A stretch of DNA of 64,000 nucleotides from Streptococcus sp. 'caviae' (GTDB taxonomy: Bacteria; Bacillota; Bacilli; Lactobacillales; Streptococcaceae): NCBI RefSeq assembly GCF_001937065.1, contig NZ_MOWR01000006.1, forward strand, positions 86,268 through 150,267. Direction: 5' to 3'. Below the pieces are notes generated by a model. It searched no databases, was not told where the DNA came from, and was given only the letters and a program-made list of their open reading frames with translations. Below, piece after piece: positions 35,106 to 44,388 of this stretch (position 1 is the first letter of the stretch; every line of letters begins with the position of its first letter). The translations under genes and the position numbers were made by a program.

Positions 35106-35214
35106 AATGAAAGATTGCAGACAAAATGCTTGAAATTTTTCTGAGAAAAGTGTATTTTCACAAAGTAAGCCTTTTCAAGCTTATAAAATATTGTTCTATA
35201 CAAGGAGAAAATAC

Positions 35215-36069
35215 ATGATGAAAAAGAAACTTTTCGTGGCTTTAAGCCTCTTAATGGCGGCTGTATTTTTAGCTGCTTGTTCCCAGTCCTCGGACTCCGG
35301 ACAAAAGAGCTGGGATAAGATTGATAAGAGAGGTACTCTTAAGGTTGCTACTTCGGGAACGCTGTATCCGCAGTCTTATCACGATGACCAGAATAAATTG
35401 ACGGGCTATGATGTTGAGATTTTGAAAGAAATCGGCAAACGGTTGGGATTAAAACTTCAGTTTACTGAAATGGGTGTCGACGGTATGCTGACGGCTGTCA
35501 AGAGCGGTCAAGTGGATCTTGTCAACTTCTCTTTAGAGGACGGCAACAAAAATATCAGTAAGTTTTTGAGGACTTCCCCTTATAAATATTCCTTTACTTC
35601 AATGGTGGTTCGCTCTAAGGATGATTCAGATATTCATTCTTGGTCAGACATTAAAGGGAAAAAAGCTGCTGGAGCTGCCAGCACAAACTATATGAAGATT
35701 GCCAAAAAACTGGGAGCAGAATTAGTCGTCTATGACAACGTGACTAATGATGTCTACATGAAAGATTTGGTTGATGGCCGGACAGATGTCATTATCAATG
35801 ATTACTACCTGCAAAAAATGGCCGTTGCAGCCATTAAGGATCAATATGATGTCAAAATTAATGAGGGGCTTTATGCCAATCCTTACAGTACGCGCTTTAC
35901 ACTGTCTCTGAAAAATAAGCTCTTACAAAAGAAAATCAATAAGGTCATGAAAGACATGCGCAAGGATGGTACGCTTTCAAAATTATCTAAAAAATTCTTC
36001 CAGGGCGAAGATGTGACGAAAAAACGCCAAAACAACTACAAGGAAATTGATATTTCGGATATTGATTAA
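35215..36069 (+). CDS. amino-acid ABC transporter substrate-binding lipoprotein
   Basis: A 284-residue family 3 solute-binding protein. The signal MKKKLFVALSLLMAAVFLAAC has a lipobox LAAC with the modified Cys at residue 22. The mature part follows the polar amino-acid/cystine binder pattern (GTLKVATSGTLYPQSYHDDQNKLTGYDVEILKEIGKRLGL, then DGMLTAVKSGQVDLVN). The start is at 35215, after AAGGAG. A weak CodY-like stretch lies near 35138-35152. The permease is 220 bases further on, behind a terminator. No ATPase gene is adjacent. Confidence 0.9.
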   Translation: MMKKKLFVALSLLMAAVFLAACSQSSDSGQKSWDKIDKRGTLKVATSGTLYPQSYHDDQNKLTGYDVEILKEIGKRLGLKLQFTEMGVDGMLTAVKSGQVDLVNFSLEDGNKNISKFLRTSPYKYSFTSMVVRSKDDSDIHSWSDIKGKKAAGAASTNYMKIAKKLGAELVVYDNVTNDVYMKDLVDGRTDVIINDYYLQKMAVAAIKDQYDVKINEGLYANPYSTRFTLSLKNKLLQKKINKVMKDMRKDGTLSKLSKKFFQGEDVTKKRQNNYKEIDISDID

Positions 36070-36151
36070 GGGAGGAGAGTGGGAAGAATCCCCAAATTTT
36101 AAATTTTGGTTTGTCTCCCCACCTCTGCCTTAAGAGTTTATTCTAAAGCAT

Positions 36152-36187
36152 GAGGACTGGGCGAGTTTTGCCCGGCCTCTTATTTTT
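36152..36187 (+). terminator. terminator between binding protein and permease genes
   Basis: GAGG-AC-TGGGC pairs with GCCCG-G-CCTC around a short loop, followed by TTATTTTTG. An A+T-rich inverted repeat (CCCCAAATTTT and its partner) lies before it at about 36098-36120. Confidence 0.65.
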
Positions 36188-36292
36188 GTCTTCTTTTCTT
36201 AACTGGAATGCCATTTAAAAATTTGTTACAATAAGTTTGATAAGTGCGTGATTTTTAGCCATCACGGCTTTAGAAAGATTAATAAGAGATTT

Positions 36293-36946
36293 ATGTTCAT
36301 AGATTTTCAGCTGATTTTCAGCAGTTTATCCTTTGTTTTGTCAGGGATTCCCTATACCTTAGGTATTGCCGTCCTTAGTTTTCTGACGGGCTGTCTTTTG
36401 GGGATTTTGATTTCTTTTTTGAGGATGTCTGAGAATTCCTGGCTCAGATCCTTTGCACGGACCTATATTTCGATAATGCGCGGTGTCCCCATGCTGGTTG
36501 TTTTGTTTGTCCTTTATTTTGGCCTGCCTTATTTTGAAGTGCAGCTGCCGGCTCTGCTTTGTGCTTATATTGGTTTTAGCACAGTCAGTGCTGCTTACAT
36601 TGCCGAGATATTTCGCTCTTCCATATCCGCAGTGGATAAGGGACAGTGGGAAGCGGCCAGAGCTTTGGGGCTGCCTGCCAAATCTATTTTAAGAAGCATT
36701 ATTTTACCGCAGGCTTTTCGGATTGCTATTCCGCCTTTGGGAAATGTGATGATGGATATGCTTAAAAGTTCTTCCTTAGCGGCTATGATTACAGTACCGG
36801 ATATTTTCCAAAATGCAAAAATTATTGGCGGACGCGAATATGACTATATGTCTATGTATGTTTTGATTGCTTTTATTTATTGGCTGCTTTGCTTTTTATT
36901 TGAAAGGTTTCAAAATCATTTAGAAGCAAAACTCAGCGTTTACTAA
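36293..36946 (+). CDS. amino-acid ABC transporter permease
   Basis: A 217-residue permease of the His/Glu/Gln type with about five membrane helices. The EAA loop that contacts the ATPase is EAARALGLPAKSILRSIILPQAFRIAIPPLGN (about residues 120-151). The N-terminal segment SGIPYTLGIAVLSFLTGCLLGI is typical. The start at 36293 has only a weak AAGAG site. It should pair with the lipoprotein at 35215. The ATP-binding subunit is not encoded here and must be shared or elsewhere. Confidence 0.9.
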   Translation: MFIDFQLIFSSLSFVLSGIPYTLGIAVLSFLTGCLLGILISFLRMSENSWLRSFARTYISIMRGVPMLVVLFVLYFGLPYFEVQLPALLCAYIGFSTVSAAYIAEIFRSSISAVDKGQWEAARALGLPAKSILRSIILPQAFRIAIPPLGNVMMDMLKSSSLAAMITVPDIFQNAKIIGGREYDYMSMYVLIAFIYWLLCFLFERFQNHLEAKLSVY

Positions 36947-36967
36947 TAACTTAGTAAGGAGAAATGT

Positions 36968-37621
36968 ATGGAACATTCAGCTTGGCATGATTTAATTAAG
37001 AAGGAGCTGCCGGAAGGCTACTTTGCTCAGATTAATCATTTCATGGATGAGGTTTATGCCCGGGGGACTATTTATCCGCCGAGAAGCAAGGTCTTTAATG
37101 CCATTCAGACCACGCCTTTGGATAAGGTCAAGGCTGTCATTATTGGTCAGGATCCTTATCATGGTCCCAATCAGGCGCAGGGACTGTCGTTTTCTGTACC
37201 TGATCAGGTGCCTGCTCCGCCATCTCTCCAAAATATTTTAAAAGAACTGGCAGATGATATCGGACAAAAGCAAAGTCATGATTTGACCTCCTGGGCCAAG
37301 CAAGGGGTGCTTTTGCTAAATGCCAGCCTGACGGTTCCTGAGCACCAGGCCAATGCCCATGCCAACGGTATCTGGGAGCCTTTCACAGATGCTGTCATTA
37401 AGGTTGCTAATCAAAAGGAGACACCCGTTGTCTTTATCCTGTGGGGCGGCTTTGCCCGTAAGAAGAAGTCGCTGATTACGAATCCCATTCATCATATTAT
37501 TGAGTCGCCGCATCCCAGCCCCCTGTCTGCCCACCGAGGATTTTTTGGCAGCAAACCTTTTTCGCAGACAAATGATTTTTTAGTCAGTCAAGGTCTGGAG
37601 CCTATTGACTGGCTTAGGTAA
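36968..37621 (+). CDS. ung: uracil-DNA glycosylase (family 1)
   Basis: A 217-residue Ung that removes uracil from DNA. The water-activating motif is [21 protein letters not shown] (about residues 58-78), and the Leu-intercalation loop is [24 protein letters not shown] (about 178-201). AAGGAG precedes the ATG. It is followed by pyrC after 9 bases, a coupling seen in streptococci. Confidence 0.97.
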   Translation: MEHSAWHDLIKKELPEGYFAQINHFMDEVYARGTIYPPRSKVFNAIQTTPLDKVKAVIIGQDPYHGPNQAQGLSFSVPDQVPAPPSLQNILKELADDIGQKQSHDLTSWAKQGVLLLNASLTVPEHQANAHANGIWEPFTDAVIKVANQKETPVVFILWGGFARKKKSLITNPIHHIIESPHPSPLSAHRGFFGSKPFSQTNDFLVSQGLEPIDWLR

Positions 37622-37630
37622 GGAGATATT

Positions 37631-38899
37631 ATGTTATTAATTAAAAACGGCCGTGTTCTTGATCCTAAATCTGGTCTTGATCAGTTAGCGGATGTCCTGC
37701 TTGATGGTAAAAAAGTCGTCAAAATTGCAGAAAATATTGACCCTGCAGGCGCTCAGGTTATTGATGCCAAGGGCCTCGTTGTAGCTCCCGGTCTGGTTGA
37801 TATCCATGTTCATTTTCGGGAACCCGGTCAGACGCACAAGGAAGATATTCATACGGGAGCTTTGGCAGCAGCTGCCGGCGGAGTGACGACAGCTGTCATG
37901 ATGGCCAATACCACACCGACCATTTCTGATGTGGAGACACTGACAGAAGTGTTAGAAAGTGCGGCCAAGGAAAAGATTAATATCAAGTCTGTGGCAACCA
38001 TCACCAAAAATTTTGACGGTCAGCAGCTGACCGATTTCGAGGCGCTTCGCAAAGCGGGAGCCGTCGGTTTTTCAGATGACGGGATTCCTTTGACAAGTTC
38101 TAAGACCGTCAAGGAAGCCTTGGACTTGGCTAAGAAAAATGATGCCTTTATCAGTCTGCACGAAGAAGATCCTGAATTAAACGGTATTTTGGGCTTTAAC
38201 GAAAACATTGCCCGCAACAAATTCCATTTTTGCGGTGCAACTGGGGTGGCTGAATACAGCATGATTGCGCGTGATGTCATGATTGCTTATGACAGACAGG
38301 CGCATATCCACATTCAGCATTTATCTAAAGCGGAGTCTGTCAAAGTGGTTGAATTTGCCCAAAAACTAGGCGCTCAGGTGACAGCAGAAGCAGCACCGCA
38401 GCATTTCTCCAAAACAGAAAACCTGCTGCTGGAAAAAGGTGCCAATGCTAAGATGAATCCGCCGCTTCGTCTGGAGTCAGACCGTCTTGCGGTTATTGAA
38501 GGACTCAAGTCAGGGGTTATCTCTGTGATTGCAACGGATCATGCTCCCCATCATGCGGATGAAAAAAATGCAGCCGATATTACCAAAGCACCGTCAGGAA
38601 TGACAGGCTTGGAAACATCGCTGTCGCTTGGTCTGACTTATTTAGTTGAAGCAGGCCATCTCAGTTTAATGGATTTCCTAGCTAAAATGACCATCAATCC
38701 GGCACAGCTCTATGGTTTTGATGCCGGTTATCTGGCCGAAGGCGGTCCCGCAGATCTTGTCATCTTTGCTGATAAGGAAGATCGCTTGATTTCCGAAAAC
38801 TTCGCGTCTAAAGCGGCCAACTCACCTTTTATCGGAGAAAAGGTAAAAGGACAAGTCAAATATACAATCTGCGGCGGCCAAATTGTTTATCAAGCCTGA
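37631..38899 (+). CDS. pyrC: dihydroorotase
   Basis: A 422-residue type I dihydroorotase. The zinc motif [19 protein letters not shown] (about residues 58-76) and later DHAPH (about 304) with EDPE and HIQHLS supply ligands. It closes carbamoyl-aspartate to dihydroorotate, the step before PyrD. It belongs to the pyrimidine pathway but is read with ung and has no PyrR-type leader in front of it here. A strong terminator follows. Confidence 0.96.
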   Translation: MLLIKNGRVLDPKSGLDQLADVLLDGKKVVKIAENIDPAGAQVIDAKGLVVAPGLVDIHVHFREPGQTHKEDIHTGALAAAAGGVTTAVMMANTTPTISDVETLTEVLESAAKEKINIKSVATITKNFDGQQLTDFEALRKAGAVGFSDDGIPLTSSKTVKEALDLAKKNDAFISLHEEDPELNGILGFNENIARNKFHFCGATGVAEYSMIARDVMIAYDRQAHIHIQHLSKAESVKVVEFAQKLGAQVTAEAAPQHFSKTENLLLEKGANAKMNPPLRLESDRLAVIEGLKSGVISVIATDHAPHHADEKNAADITKAPSGMTGLETSLSLGLTYLVEAGHLSLMDFLAKMTINPAQLYGFDAGYLAEGGPADLVIFADKEDRLISENFASKAANSPFIGEKVKGQVKYTICGGQIVYQA

Positions 38900-38904
38900 A
38901 AAAC

Positions 38905-38935
38905 GGGGTCAGGACTGTAAAGTCCGCCCCCTTTT
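38905..38935 (+). terminator. intrinsic terminator after pyrC
   Basis: GGGG...GGACT pairs with AGTCC...CCCC around GTAA, with T residues after the stem. Confidence 0.85.
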
Positions 38936-38980
38936 GACTGTACAGAATTGAGAAGCAAGCCATAGATACATTTTCAGACC

Positions 38981-39018
38981 TTTCTAAACATTTAGAAAAG
39001 GAAACACTATGTTATAAC
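38981..39018 (+). promoter_or_regulatory. promoter with palindrome before the 5'-nucleotidase gene
   Basis: The palindrome TTTCTAAACATTTAGAAA (38981-38998) overlaps a possible -35 (TTTAGA, 38991-38996). An extended -10 TGTTATAAC is at 39010-39018. It may be an operator; the regulator is unknown. Confidence 0.5.
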
Positions 39019-39035
39019 TTAACCGGAGGGATTGT

Positions 39036-41306
39036 ATGAAAAGAAAAGCTTTAATTCTACCAACTTTGTTCTTATCAACAGCTCTTTTGTCCATGCATGC
39101 TTATGCAGATGAGACGTCTGCGGCGGCCAACACCGGCAGCGAACAGGTTCCGGCCGTCAGTGCCCAGACAGAACAGATGGCAGATGAGAGCGTCCAGTCA
39201 ACTGCTGTTACAACAGCCGTGTCTGAAGCGGCAGAGCCGGATACTGCCAGCCAGCCGCAAGCCTCAGCGTCAAGCGCTTCAGAAGAAGCGGTTCAGCCAG
39301 CAGAAGAGCTTACAGCTTCTTCAGAGCCAACAACGCTTGCAGCTCCGGCTTCTGATTCTAAGAATGATGCGTCGGTAACGATTTTGCATACCAATGATAT
39401 TCATGGACGTTTTCTGGAGGACAGCGGCAGCGGTGTTATCGGCATGCCCAAATTAGCAGGTCTTGCCAATGATTATCGGCAGCAGGGCACCACTTTGCTG
39501 CTGGATTCGGGGGATGCGACTCAAGGACTGCCCATCACCAATAACAGTCAGGGAGCAGACGCGGTTGCCCTCATGAATGCTGCCGGTTATGCTGCCATGA
39601 CGGTTGGCAACCATGAGTTCGATTTTGGTTTGGACCAGCTGAAAACGCTGAGTCAGAAGATGACCTTTCCTATTATCAGCTCCAATATTTATGTCAATGG
39701 TGTGCGGCTTTTCGAGGCGTCGACCGTTATTGACAAAAATAAAAAGATTGACGGAGATGAGTATGTGGTTATCGATGTCACAACGCCTGAAACATCCACA
39801 AAGACTCACCCTCGCAATGTTGTCGGCGTGACCTTTACCGACCCGATCACGGAAGTCACCAATGTTATTGCTCAAACAGAGGCTCAGGCCAGAGCAGAAG
39901 GAAAGTCTTACCAGAATTATATTATCCTAGCTCATCTGGGAGTTGATACGACAACCAAAACCGAATGGCGCGGAGACAGTCTGGCTCAGGCTCTGTCTGA
40001 AAATACTCTGCTGGCTGGAAAAAAGGTTATCGTTCTGGACGGGCACTCCCATACTGCTAAAACAGCCGTTTATGGCAATGTCATCTACAATCAGACGGGC
40101 AGCTACTTAAATAATGTCGGTCTGATTAAATTAAATTCAAAAGAAGTGCTGAGCAACGTCCTGTTAAGTGCTGAGGATACCAGTACCGTTCAGTCTGATG
40201 CGACCGTGCAGGCCATGGTGGACAAGATTAATGCTGCTTACCAGGCTGACAGCGCCACAGTCGTCATTCCTAAGAGCCCTGTTGAGCTCAACGGTGAACG
40301 GACAAATGTCCGTGTCTGGGAGACTAATCTTGGCAATGCTGTCGCAGATGCTCTTTTGGACTATGGACAGACAGGTTTTTCCCACAAATCTCATTTAGCC
40401 GTAACCAATGGCGGCGGTCTGCGTGAGACGATTGCCAAGGATAAGCCGGTGACAAAAGGTGATATTATTGCCGTTCTGCCTTTTGGCAATACAGTTTCTC
40501 AGATTGCTGTAAAAGGGCAGAGCATCAAAGAGATGTTTCTTAAATCTTTAGGCTCTATTTTACAAGTGGATAATCAAGGGAAGCCGGTTCTTGATGAAAA
40601 CGGTCTGCCTTTGATGGAACCAAGCGGCGGCTTTTTACAGGTCGCGGGAGCTAAAGTCTATTATGATACTAATCTGGAACCAGACCAACGTATCCTTCAT
40701 ATTGACATCTTAGACCCAGAATCAAAAACTTATCAACCTTTGGATTTGACTGCCACTTATTATCTGGTAACCAACGATTTCCTAGCTGCAGGAGGCGACG
40801 GTTATACCATGCTGGGCGGCAGCCGTGAAGAAGGACCGTCTATGGATACTGTTTTTGCAGATTATTTGGCCAAGACCGATTTGACACAGTATGCGGTCAT
40901 CAATCCTAATTCTCGTGTTATTTCTATCTCTTCAGCAAAAGACAGCGATGGCGATGGTTTTACAGATTTAGATGAAATACTTGCAGGAACTTCTCCTCAA
41001 AATTCAAAGAGTTATCCAAATCAGCCAGCTGCGCAGTCTCATTCTAATTTGCCGGAAAAAGAAACTCCTGCTGTTCCGGCCGCTCTTTTACGCACTAATA
41101 AGCCCGTAAAACTGGCTGTCCGGTACGAAAGAAACCAAAAAGCAGCTGTTTCTCATCCTGCCTATTCTTATCAGAATGGTTCTTATCGGCTCAGCAAGCG
41201 TCTGCCGCAGACTGACGGTCAAGAATCAGTCTTTGCTCTTTTAGCAGGTATTTCCTTAATGGGATATGGCCTGTACAGCATTAGCCGCAGGACTTATGGT
41301 AAATAG
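39036..41306 (+). CDS. surface 5'-nucleotidase with sortase-type anchor
   Basis: A 756-residue secreted protein. It has a signal peptide (residues 1-24), an Ala/Glu/Ser-rich linker to about 110, then a calcineurin-like phosphatase domain (ILHTNDIHGRF, DSGDATQG, GNHEFDFG, DGHSHTA) and the 5'-nucleotidase C-terminal domain (NGGGLRETI, FLAAGGDGYTML). A DSDGDGFTDLDE calcium-binding type segment follows at about 647. The C-terminus has an anchor: LPQTD at 723-727, a hydrophobic stretch and SRRTYGK. The motif has Asp where Gly is standard. Surface 5'-nucleotidases make adenosine or deoxyadenosine from extracellular nucleotides, aiding immune evasion in other streptococci. GGAGG precedes the ATG. 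Confidence 0.92.
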   Translation: MKRKALILPTLFLSTALLSMHAYADETSAAANTGSEQVPAVSAQTEQMADESVQSTAVTTAVSEAAEPDTASQPQASASSASEEAVQPAEELTASSEPTTLAAPASDSKNDASVTILHTNDIHGRFLEDSGSGVIGMPKLAGLANDYRQQGTTLLLDSGDATQGLPITNNSQGADAVALMNAAGYAAMTVGNHEFDFGLDQLKTLSQKMTFPIISSNIYVNGVRLFEASTVIDKNKKIDGDEYVVIDVTTPETSTKTHPRNVVGVTFTDPITEVTNVIAQTEAQARAEGKSYQNYIILAHLGVDTTTKTEWRGDSLAQALSENTLLAGKKVIVLDGHSHTAKTAVYGNVIYNQTGSYLNNVGLIKLNSKEVLSNVLLSAEDTSTVQSDATVQAMVDKINAAYQADSATVVIPKSPVELNGERTNVRVWETNLGNAVADALLDYGQTGFSHKSHLAVTNGGGLRETIAKDKPVTKGDIIAVLPFGNTVSQIAVKGQSIKEMFLKSLGSILQVDNQGKPVLDENGLPLMEPSGGFLQVAGAKVYYDTNLEPDQRILHIDILDPESKTYQPLDLTATYYLVTNDFLAAGGDGYTMLGGSREEGPSMDTVFADYLAKTDLTQYAVINPNSRVISISSAKDSDGDGFTDLDEILAGTSPQNSKSYPNQPAAQSHSNLPEKETPAVPAALLRTNKPVKLAVRYERNQKAAVSHPAYSYQNGSYRLSKRLPQTDGQESVFALLAGISLMGYGLYSISRRTYGK

Positions 41307-41347
41307 GAAGCATACGGTAGTCTGCAGTCTAGCGTATTTGGCAGAAT

Positions 41348-41379
41348 AAAAAAAGAAGGTCACTCAGCCTTCTTTTTTT
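41348..41379. terminator. bidirectional terminator between 5'-nucleotidase and plsY
   Basis: AAAAAAAGAAGG and CCTTCTTTTTTT form a stem usable from both strands. The right arm also encodes the Lys-rich C-terminus of PlsY on the minus strand. Confidence 0.85.
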
Positions 41380-42004
41380 GATGGGTCAGATTTAAGCCCC
41401 AGGGGACTAAATTTTCATTTTTTTCTTTGATTCGGATCATGTTATCCTTGTGACGGACAATGATAATTCCTGCAATCAGAATAATAATTCCGGTGAAGAG
41501 CCAGTCATAAAACGGTATGAGAAAATGAAAGGCTGGGAAAATTAAGGCGCTGATGATAGCCGCGCTTGCTGCTGTGACACTGGCCAGAGAAATCATGCTG
41601 GATAAATAGAGAACAACGGTAAAAATAATTAAGAGGTAAAGAAGAAACAGCGGTGCTAAGCCGAGCAGAATTCCTGCGCTGGTTGCCACGGCCTTGCCGC
41701 CCTTAAATCCGGCAAAGATGGGAAAGGTGTGTCCCAAGATGGCAAAAAAGCCAAAGAGCAGCGGGGTTACACTGCTGACCCCAAAAATCATTGGCAGCAC
41801 CGTAGCCAGAGTTCCCTTTAGCATATCAATGATAAAGGTTACAGAACCCGCCTTGGGACCAAGAACACGAAAAGTATTGGTTGTTCCCATATTGCCGCTG
41901 CCGTAGTCTCTTAGATTTTTTCCATAAAAATACTTGCCAATCCACAGTCCGGTAGGAATCGAGCCCAGTAAGTAGGCAATAATTAAAAAAATAATGACTT
42001 TCAT
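41360..42004 (-). CDS. plsY: glycerol-3-phosphate acyltransferase PlsY
   Basis: A 214-residue membrane enzyme acylating glycerol 3-phosphate from acyl-phosphate, the first step of phospholipid synthesis. The three family motifs are [33 protein letters not shown] (about residues 15-47), [21 protein letters not shown] (about 91-111), and a later [10 protein letters not shown] segment. Five membrane segments are expected. It is divergent from parE, a pairing found in many streptococci. Confidence 0.96.
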   Translation of the reverse strand: MKVIIFLIIAYLLGSIPTGLWIGKYFYGKNLRDYGSGNMGTTNTFRVLGPKAGSVTFIIDMLKGTLATVLPMIFGVSSVTPLLFGFFAILGHTFPIFAGFKGGKAVATSAGILLGLAPLFLLYLLIIFTVVLYLSSMISLASVTAASAAIISALIFPAFHFLIPFYDWLFTGIIILIAGIIIVRHKDNMIRIKEKNENLVPWGLNLTHQKKKAE

Positions 42005-42058
42005 AGAAATATTATATCAAATCATTTAGGGAAAATCTCTTGATTTTCAAAAATAACT

Positions 42059-42087
42059 TTGCAAAATTTCCAAAAAACTTGTAAGAT
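42059..42087 (+). promoter_or_regulatory. parE promoter
   Basis: TTGCAA (42059-42064), 17 bases, TAAGAT (42082-42087). It lies 30 bases before the TTG start of parE. Confidence 0.75.
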
Positions 42088-42116
42088 AAAAAAGATGAAA
42101 TAATCGGAGGTCAGTT

Positions 42117-44066
42117 TTGGCTAAAAAAGAAATTACAATCACTAATTACAATGATGATGCCATTCAGGTATTAGAAGGGTTAGATGCTGTCCGTAAGCGG
42201 CCGGGAATGTACATCGGCTCAACCGACGGTACGGGCTTGCACCACTTGGTATGGGAAATTGTTGACAATGCAGTCGATGAAGCCTTGTCAGGGTTTGGTG
42301 AGCGTATTGATGTGACTATTAATAAAGATGGTTCGCTGTCAGTTGCTGACAGCGGCCGCGGGATGCCGACAGGAATGCATGCCATGGGAATTCCTACCGT
42401 GGAAGTCATTTTTACAGTCCTCCATGCGGGCGGTAAATTTGGTCAGGGCGGCTACAAGACATCCGGCGGTCTGCACGGTGTCGGCTCATCAGTTGTTAAT
42501 GCCTTATCTAGCTGGTTAGAAGTTGAAATTACACGTGACGGTGCTGTCTATAAGCAGCGTTTTGAAAACGGCGGCAAACCGGCAACAACCTTGAAAAAGA
42601 TTGGAACAGCGCCAAAATCTAAAAGCGGCACCAAAGTCACCTTTATGCCGGATGCAGGCATCTTTTCAACGACTGATTTTATTTATAATACGATTGCCGA
42701 GCGTCTTAATGAATCGGCTTTCCTGCTCAAAAATGTGACGCTGACATTGACCGACGAGCGGCCGGAAGAAGCCCTGCATGCGGAGTTTCATTATGAAAAT
42801 GGTGTTCAGGACTTTGTTGAGTATCTCAATGAAGACAAGGAAACACTGACACCGGTCATTTACTTTGAGGGCGAAGAGTCCGATTTTCAGGTAGAAGTTG
42901 CTCTGCAGTATAATGATGGTTTTTCAGATAACATCCTTTCTTTTGTCAATAACGTCCGGACCAAGGACGGGGGGACTCATGAAACGGGCTTGAAATCTGC
43001 CATTACCAAGGCCATGAATGATTACGCCAGAAAGACCGGTCTACTGAAAGAAAAAGATAAAAACTTAGAAGGTTCTGACTACCGTGAAGGCCTGTCTGCG
43101 GTTCTGTCCATTTTGGTTCCGGAAGAGCATCTGCAGTTTGAAGGACAGACCAAGGACAAATTAGGCAGTCCTTTGGCTCGTCCCATTGTTGACAGCTTGG
43201 TTTCTGATAAGCTGACCTTCTTCCTCATGGAAAATGGCGAGCTGGCTTCCAATCTTGTCCGTAAGGCCATTAAGGCCAGAGATGCCAGAGAAGCTGCCCG
43301 CAAAGCCAGAGATGAAAGCCGCAATGGCAAGAAAAATAAAAAAGACAAGGGGCTGCTGTCAGGGAAATTAACTCCTGCTCAGTCCAAGAATCCCAAGAAA
43401 AATGAACTGTATCTGGTCGAAGGGGATTCTGCCGGCGGGTCAGCCAAACAAGGACGGGATCGGAAGTTTCAGGCTATTTTGCCTCTGCGCGGGAAAGTGC
43501 TCAATACCGCCAAAGCCAAGATGGCAGATATTATCAAGAATGAAGAAATCAACACCATGATTTATACCATTGGTGCCGGCGTCGGGGCAGATTTCAAGGT
43601 TGAAGATTCCAATTATGATAAAATCATTATTATGACCGATGCTGATACAGACGGTGCCCATATCCAAACCTTGCTTTTAACCTTCTTTTACCGCTATATG
43701 CGGCCTTTGGTTGAAACGGGCCATGTCTATATTGCTCTGCCGCCGCTCTACAAGATGTCTAAAGGCAGGGGCGCTAAAGAAGTAGTAGAATACGCGTGGA
43801 CTGACCAAGAGCTGGAAGACCTGCGCAGGAAATTCGGCAAGGGCGCTGTCCTCCAGCGCTACAAAGGTCTGGGTGAAATGAATGCCGACCAGCTCTGGGA
43901 AACCACCATGAACCCGGACAGCCGCACCCTTATCCGCGTCACCATTGAAGATTTGGCGCGTGCCGAACGCCGCGTCTCCGTTCTCATGGGCGACAAGGTC
44001 GAACCCCGCCGCAAGTGGATCGAGGATAATGTCAAGTTTACTTTGGAAGAGAGTACGGTGTTTTGA
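42117..44066 (+). CDS. parE: DNA topoisomerase IV subunit B
   Basis: A 649-residue ATPase subunit. The GHKL ATP site is EIVDNAVDEAL (about residues 43-53), with GRGMP and the GLHGVGSSVVNALS loop; the TOPRIM metal site is VEGDSAGGSAKQGRDR and DADTDGAHI. The start is TTG, with GGAGG six bases upstream. Compared with GyrB it has the PLRGKVLNTAKA sequence and lacks the longer spacers. It works with ParC to separate daughter chromosomes. The stop is followed by a hairpin-rich gap before parC. Confidence 0.95.
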   Translation: MAKKEITITNYNDDAIQVLEGLDAVRKRPGMYIGSTDGTGLHHLVWEIVDNAVDEALSGFGERIDVTINKDGSLSVADSGRGMPTGMHAMGIPTVEVIFTVLHAGGKFGQGGYKTSGGLHGVGSSVVNALSSWLEVEITRDGAVYKQRFENGGKPATTLKKIGTAPKSKSGTKVTFMPDAGIFSTTDFIYNTIAERLNESAFLLKNVTLTLTDERPEEALHAEFHYENGVQDFVEYLNEDKETLTPVIYFEGEESDFQVEVALQYNDGFSDNILSFVNNVRTKDGGTHETGLKSAITKAMNDYARKTGLLKEKDKNLEGSDYREGLSAVLSILVPEEHLQFEGQTKDKLGSPLARPIVDSLVSDKLTFFLMENGELASNLVRKAIKARDAREAARKARDESRNGKKNKKDKGLLSGKLTPAQSKNPKKNELYLVEGDSAGGSAKQGRDRKFQAILPLRGKVLNTAKAKMADIIKNEEINTMIYTIGAGVGADFKVEDSNYDKIIIMTDADTDGAHIQTLLLTFFYRYMRPLVETGHVYIALPPLYKMSKGRGAKEVVEYAWTDQELEDLRRKFGKGAVLQRYKGLGEMNADQLWETTMNPDSRTLIRVTIEDLARAERRVSVLMGDKVEPRRKWIEDNVKFTLEESTVF

Positions 44067-44388
44067 TTGGCTATTTGAAAATGATGCTAAAGCATCTATT
44101 TTCAAAACGCAACAGACTATGGCCTGTTGCTAAGCCCCTCACTAGGTCAATTCAAAAAATATGATCGATTTTTTAAATTGACCGTCGTAATTTTATCGAA
44201 TCATCAATACCTATACCAGCTTGAAAAGGAAATATCATCGATTTCATTTTCGAGCGTCGTAGGAGGGAAAATAAAAGTGGAGACTTTGGGCTCCATTTTT
44301 AGCCATGAAACCATAGGTTTGCTGGCGTCCGCATCACCCAAAGCAATTATTAAAAAGAAAACTTAAAAATTTTGTAAGGACAACGATT
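44067..44388 (+). repeat. hairpin-rich gap between parE and parC with degenerate repeat copy
   Basis: No gene. In order there are a TGAAAATGATGC stem-loop (44077-44107), GCAACAG/CTGTTGC (44108-44129), and GGTCAATT/AATTGACC with an inner AAAAAAT/ATTTTTT (44143-44182). At 44268-44337 a stretch shares AAAAGTGG and GCGTCCGCATCACC with the repeats at 15912 and 18733, and has GGAG/CTCC. It looks like a diverged third copy inside an essential operon. A frame of 79 codons at 44127 is rejected. Confidence 0.5.

Noticed and set aside
35138..35152. CodY-like sequence before the amino-acid binding lipoprotein gene
   Set aside because: It has about four mismatches to the consensus, weaker than the site at ilvE; mentioned only in the gene entry.
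44127..44366. 79-codon frame between parE and parC
   Set aside because: It crosses several hairpins in the spacer and has no binding site.
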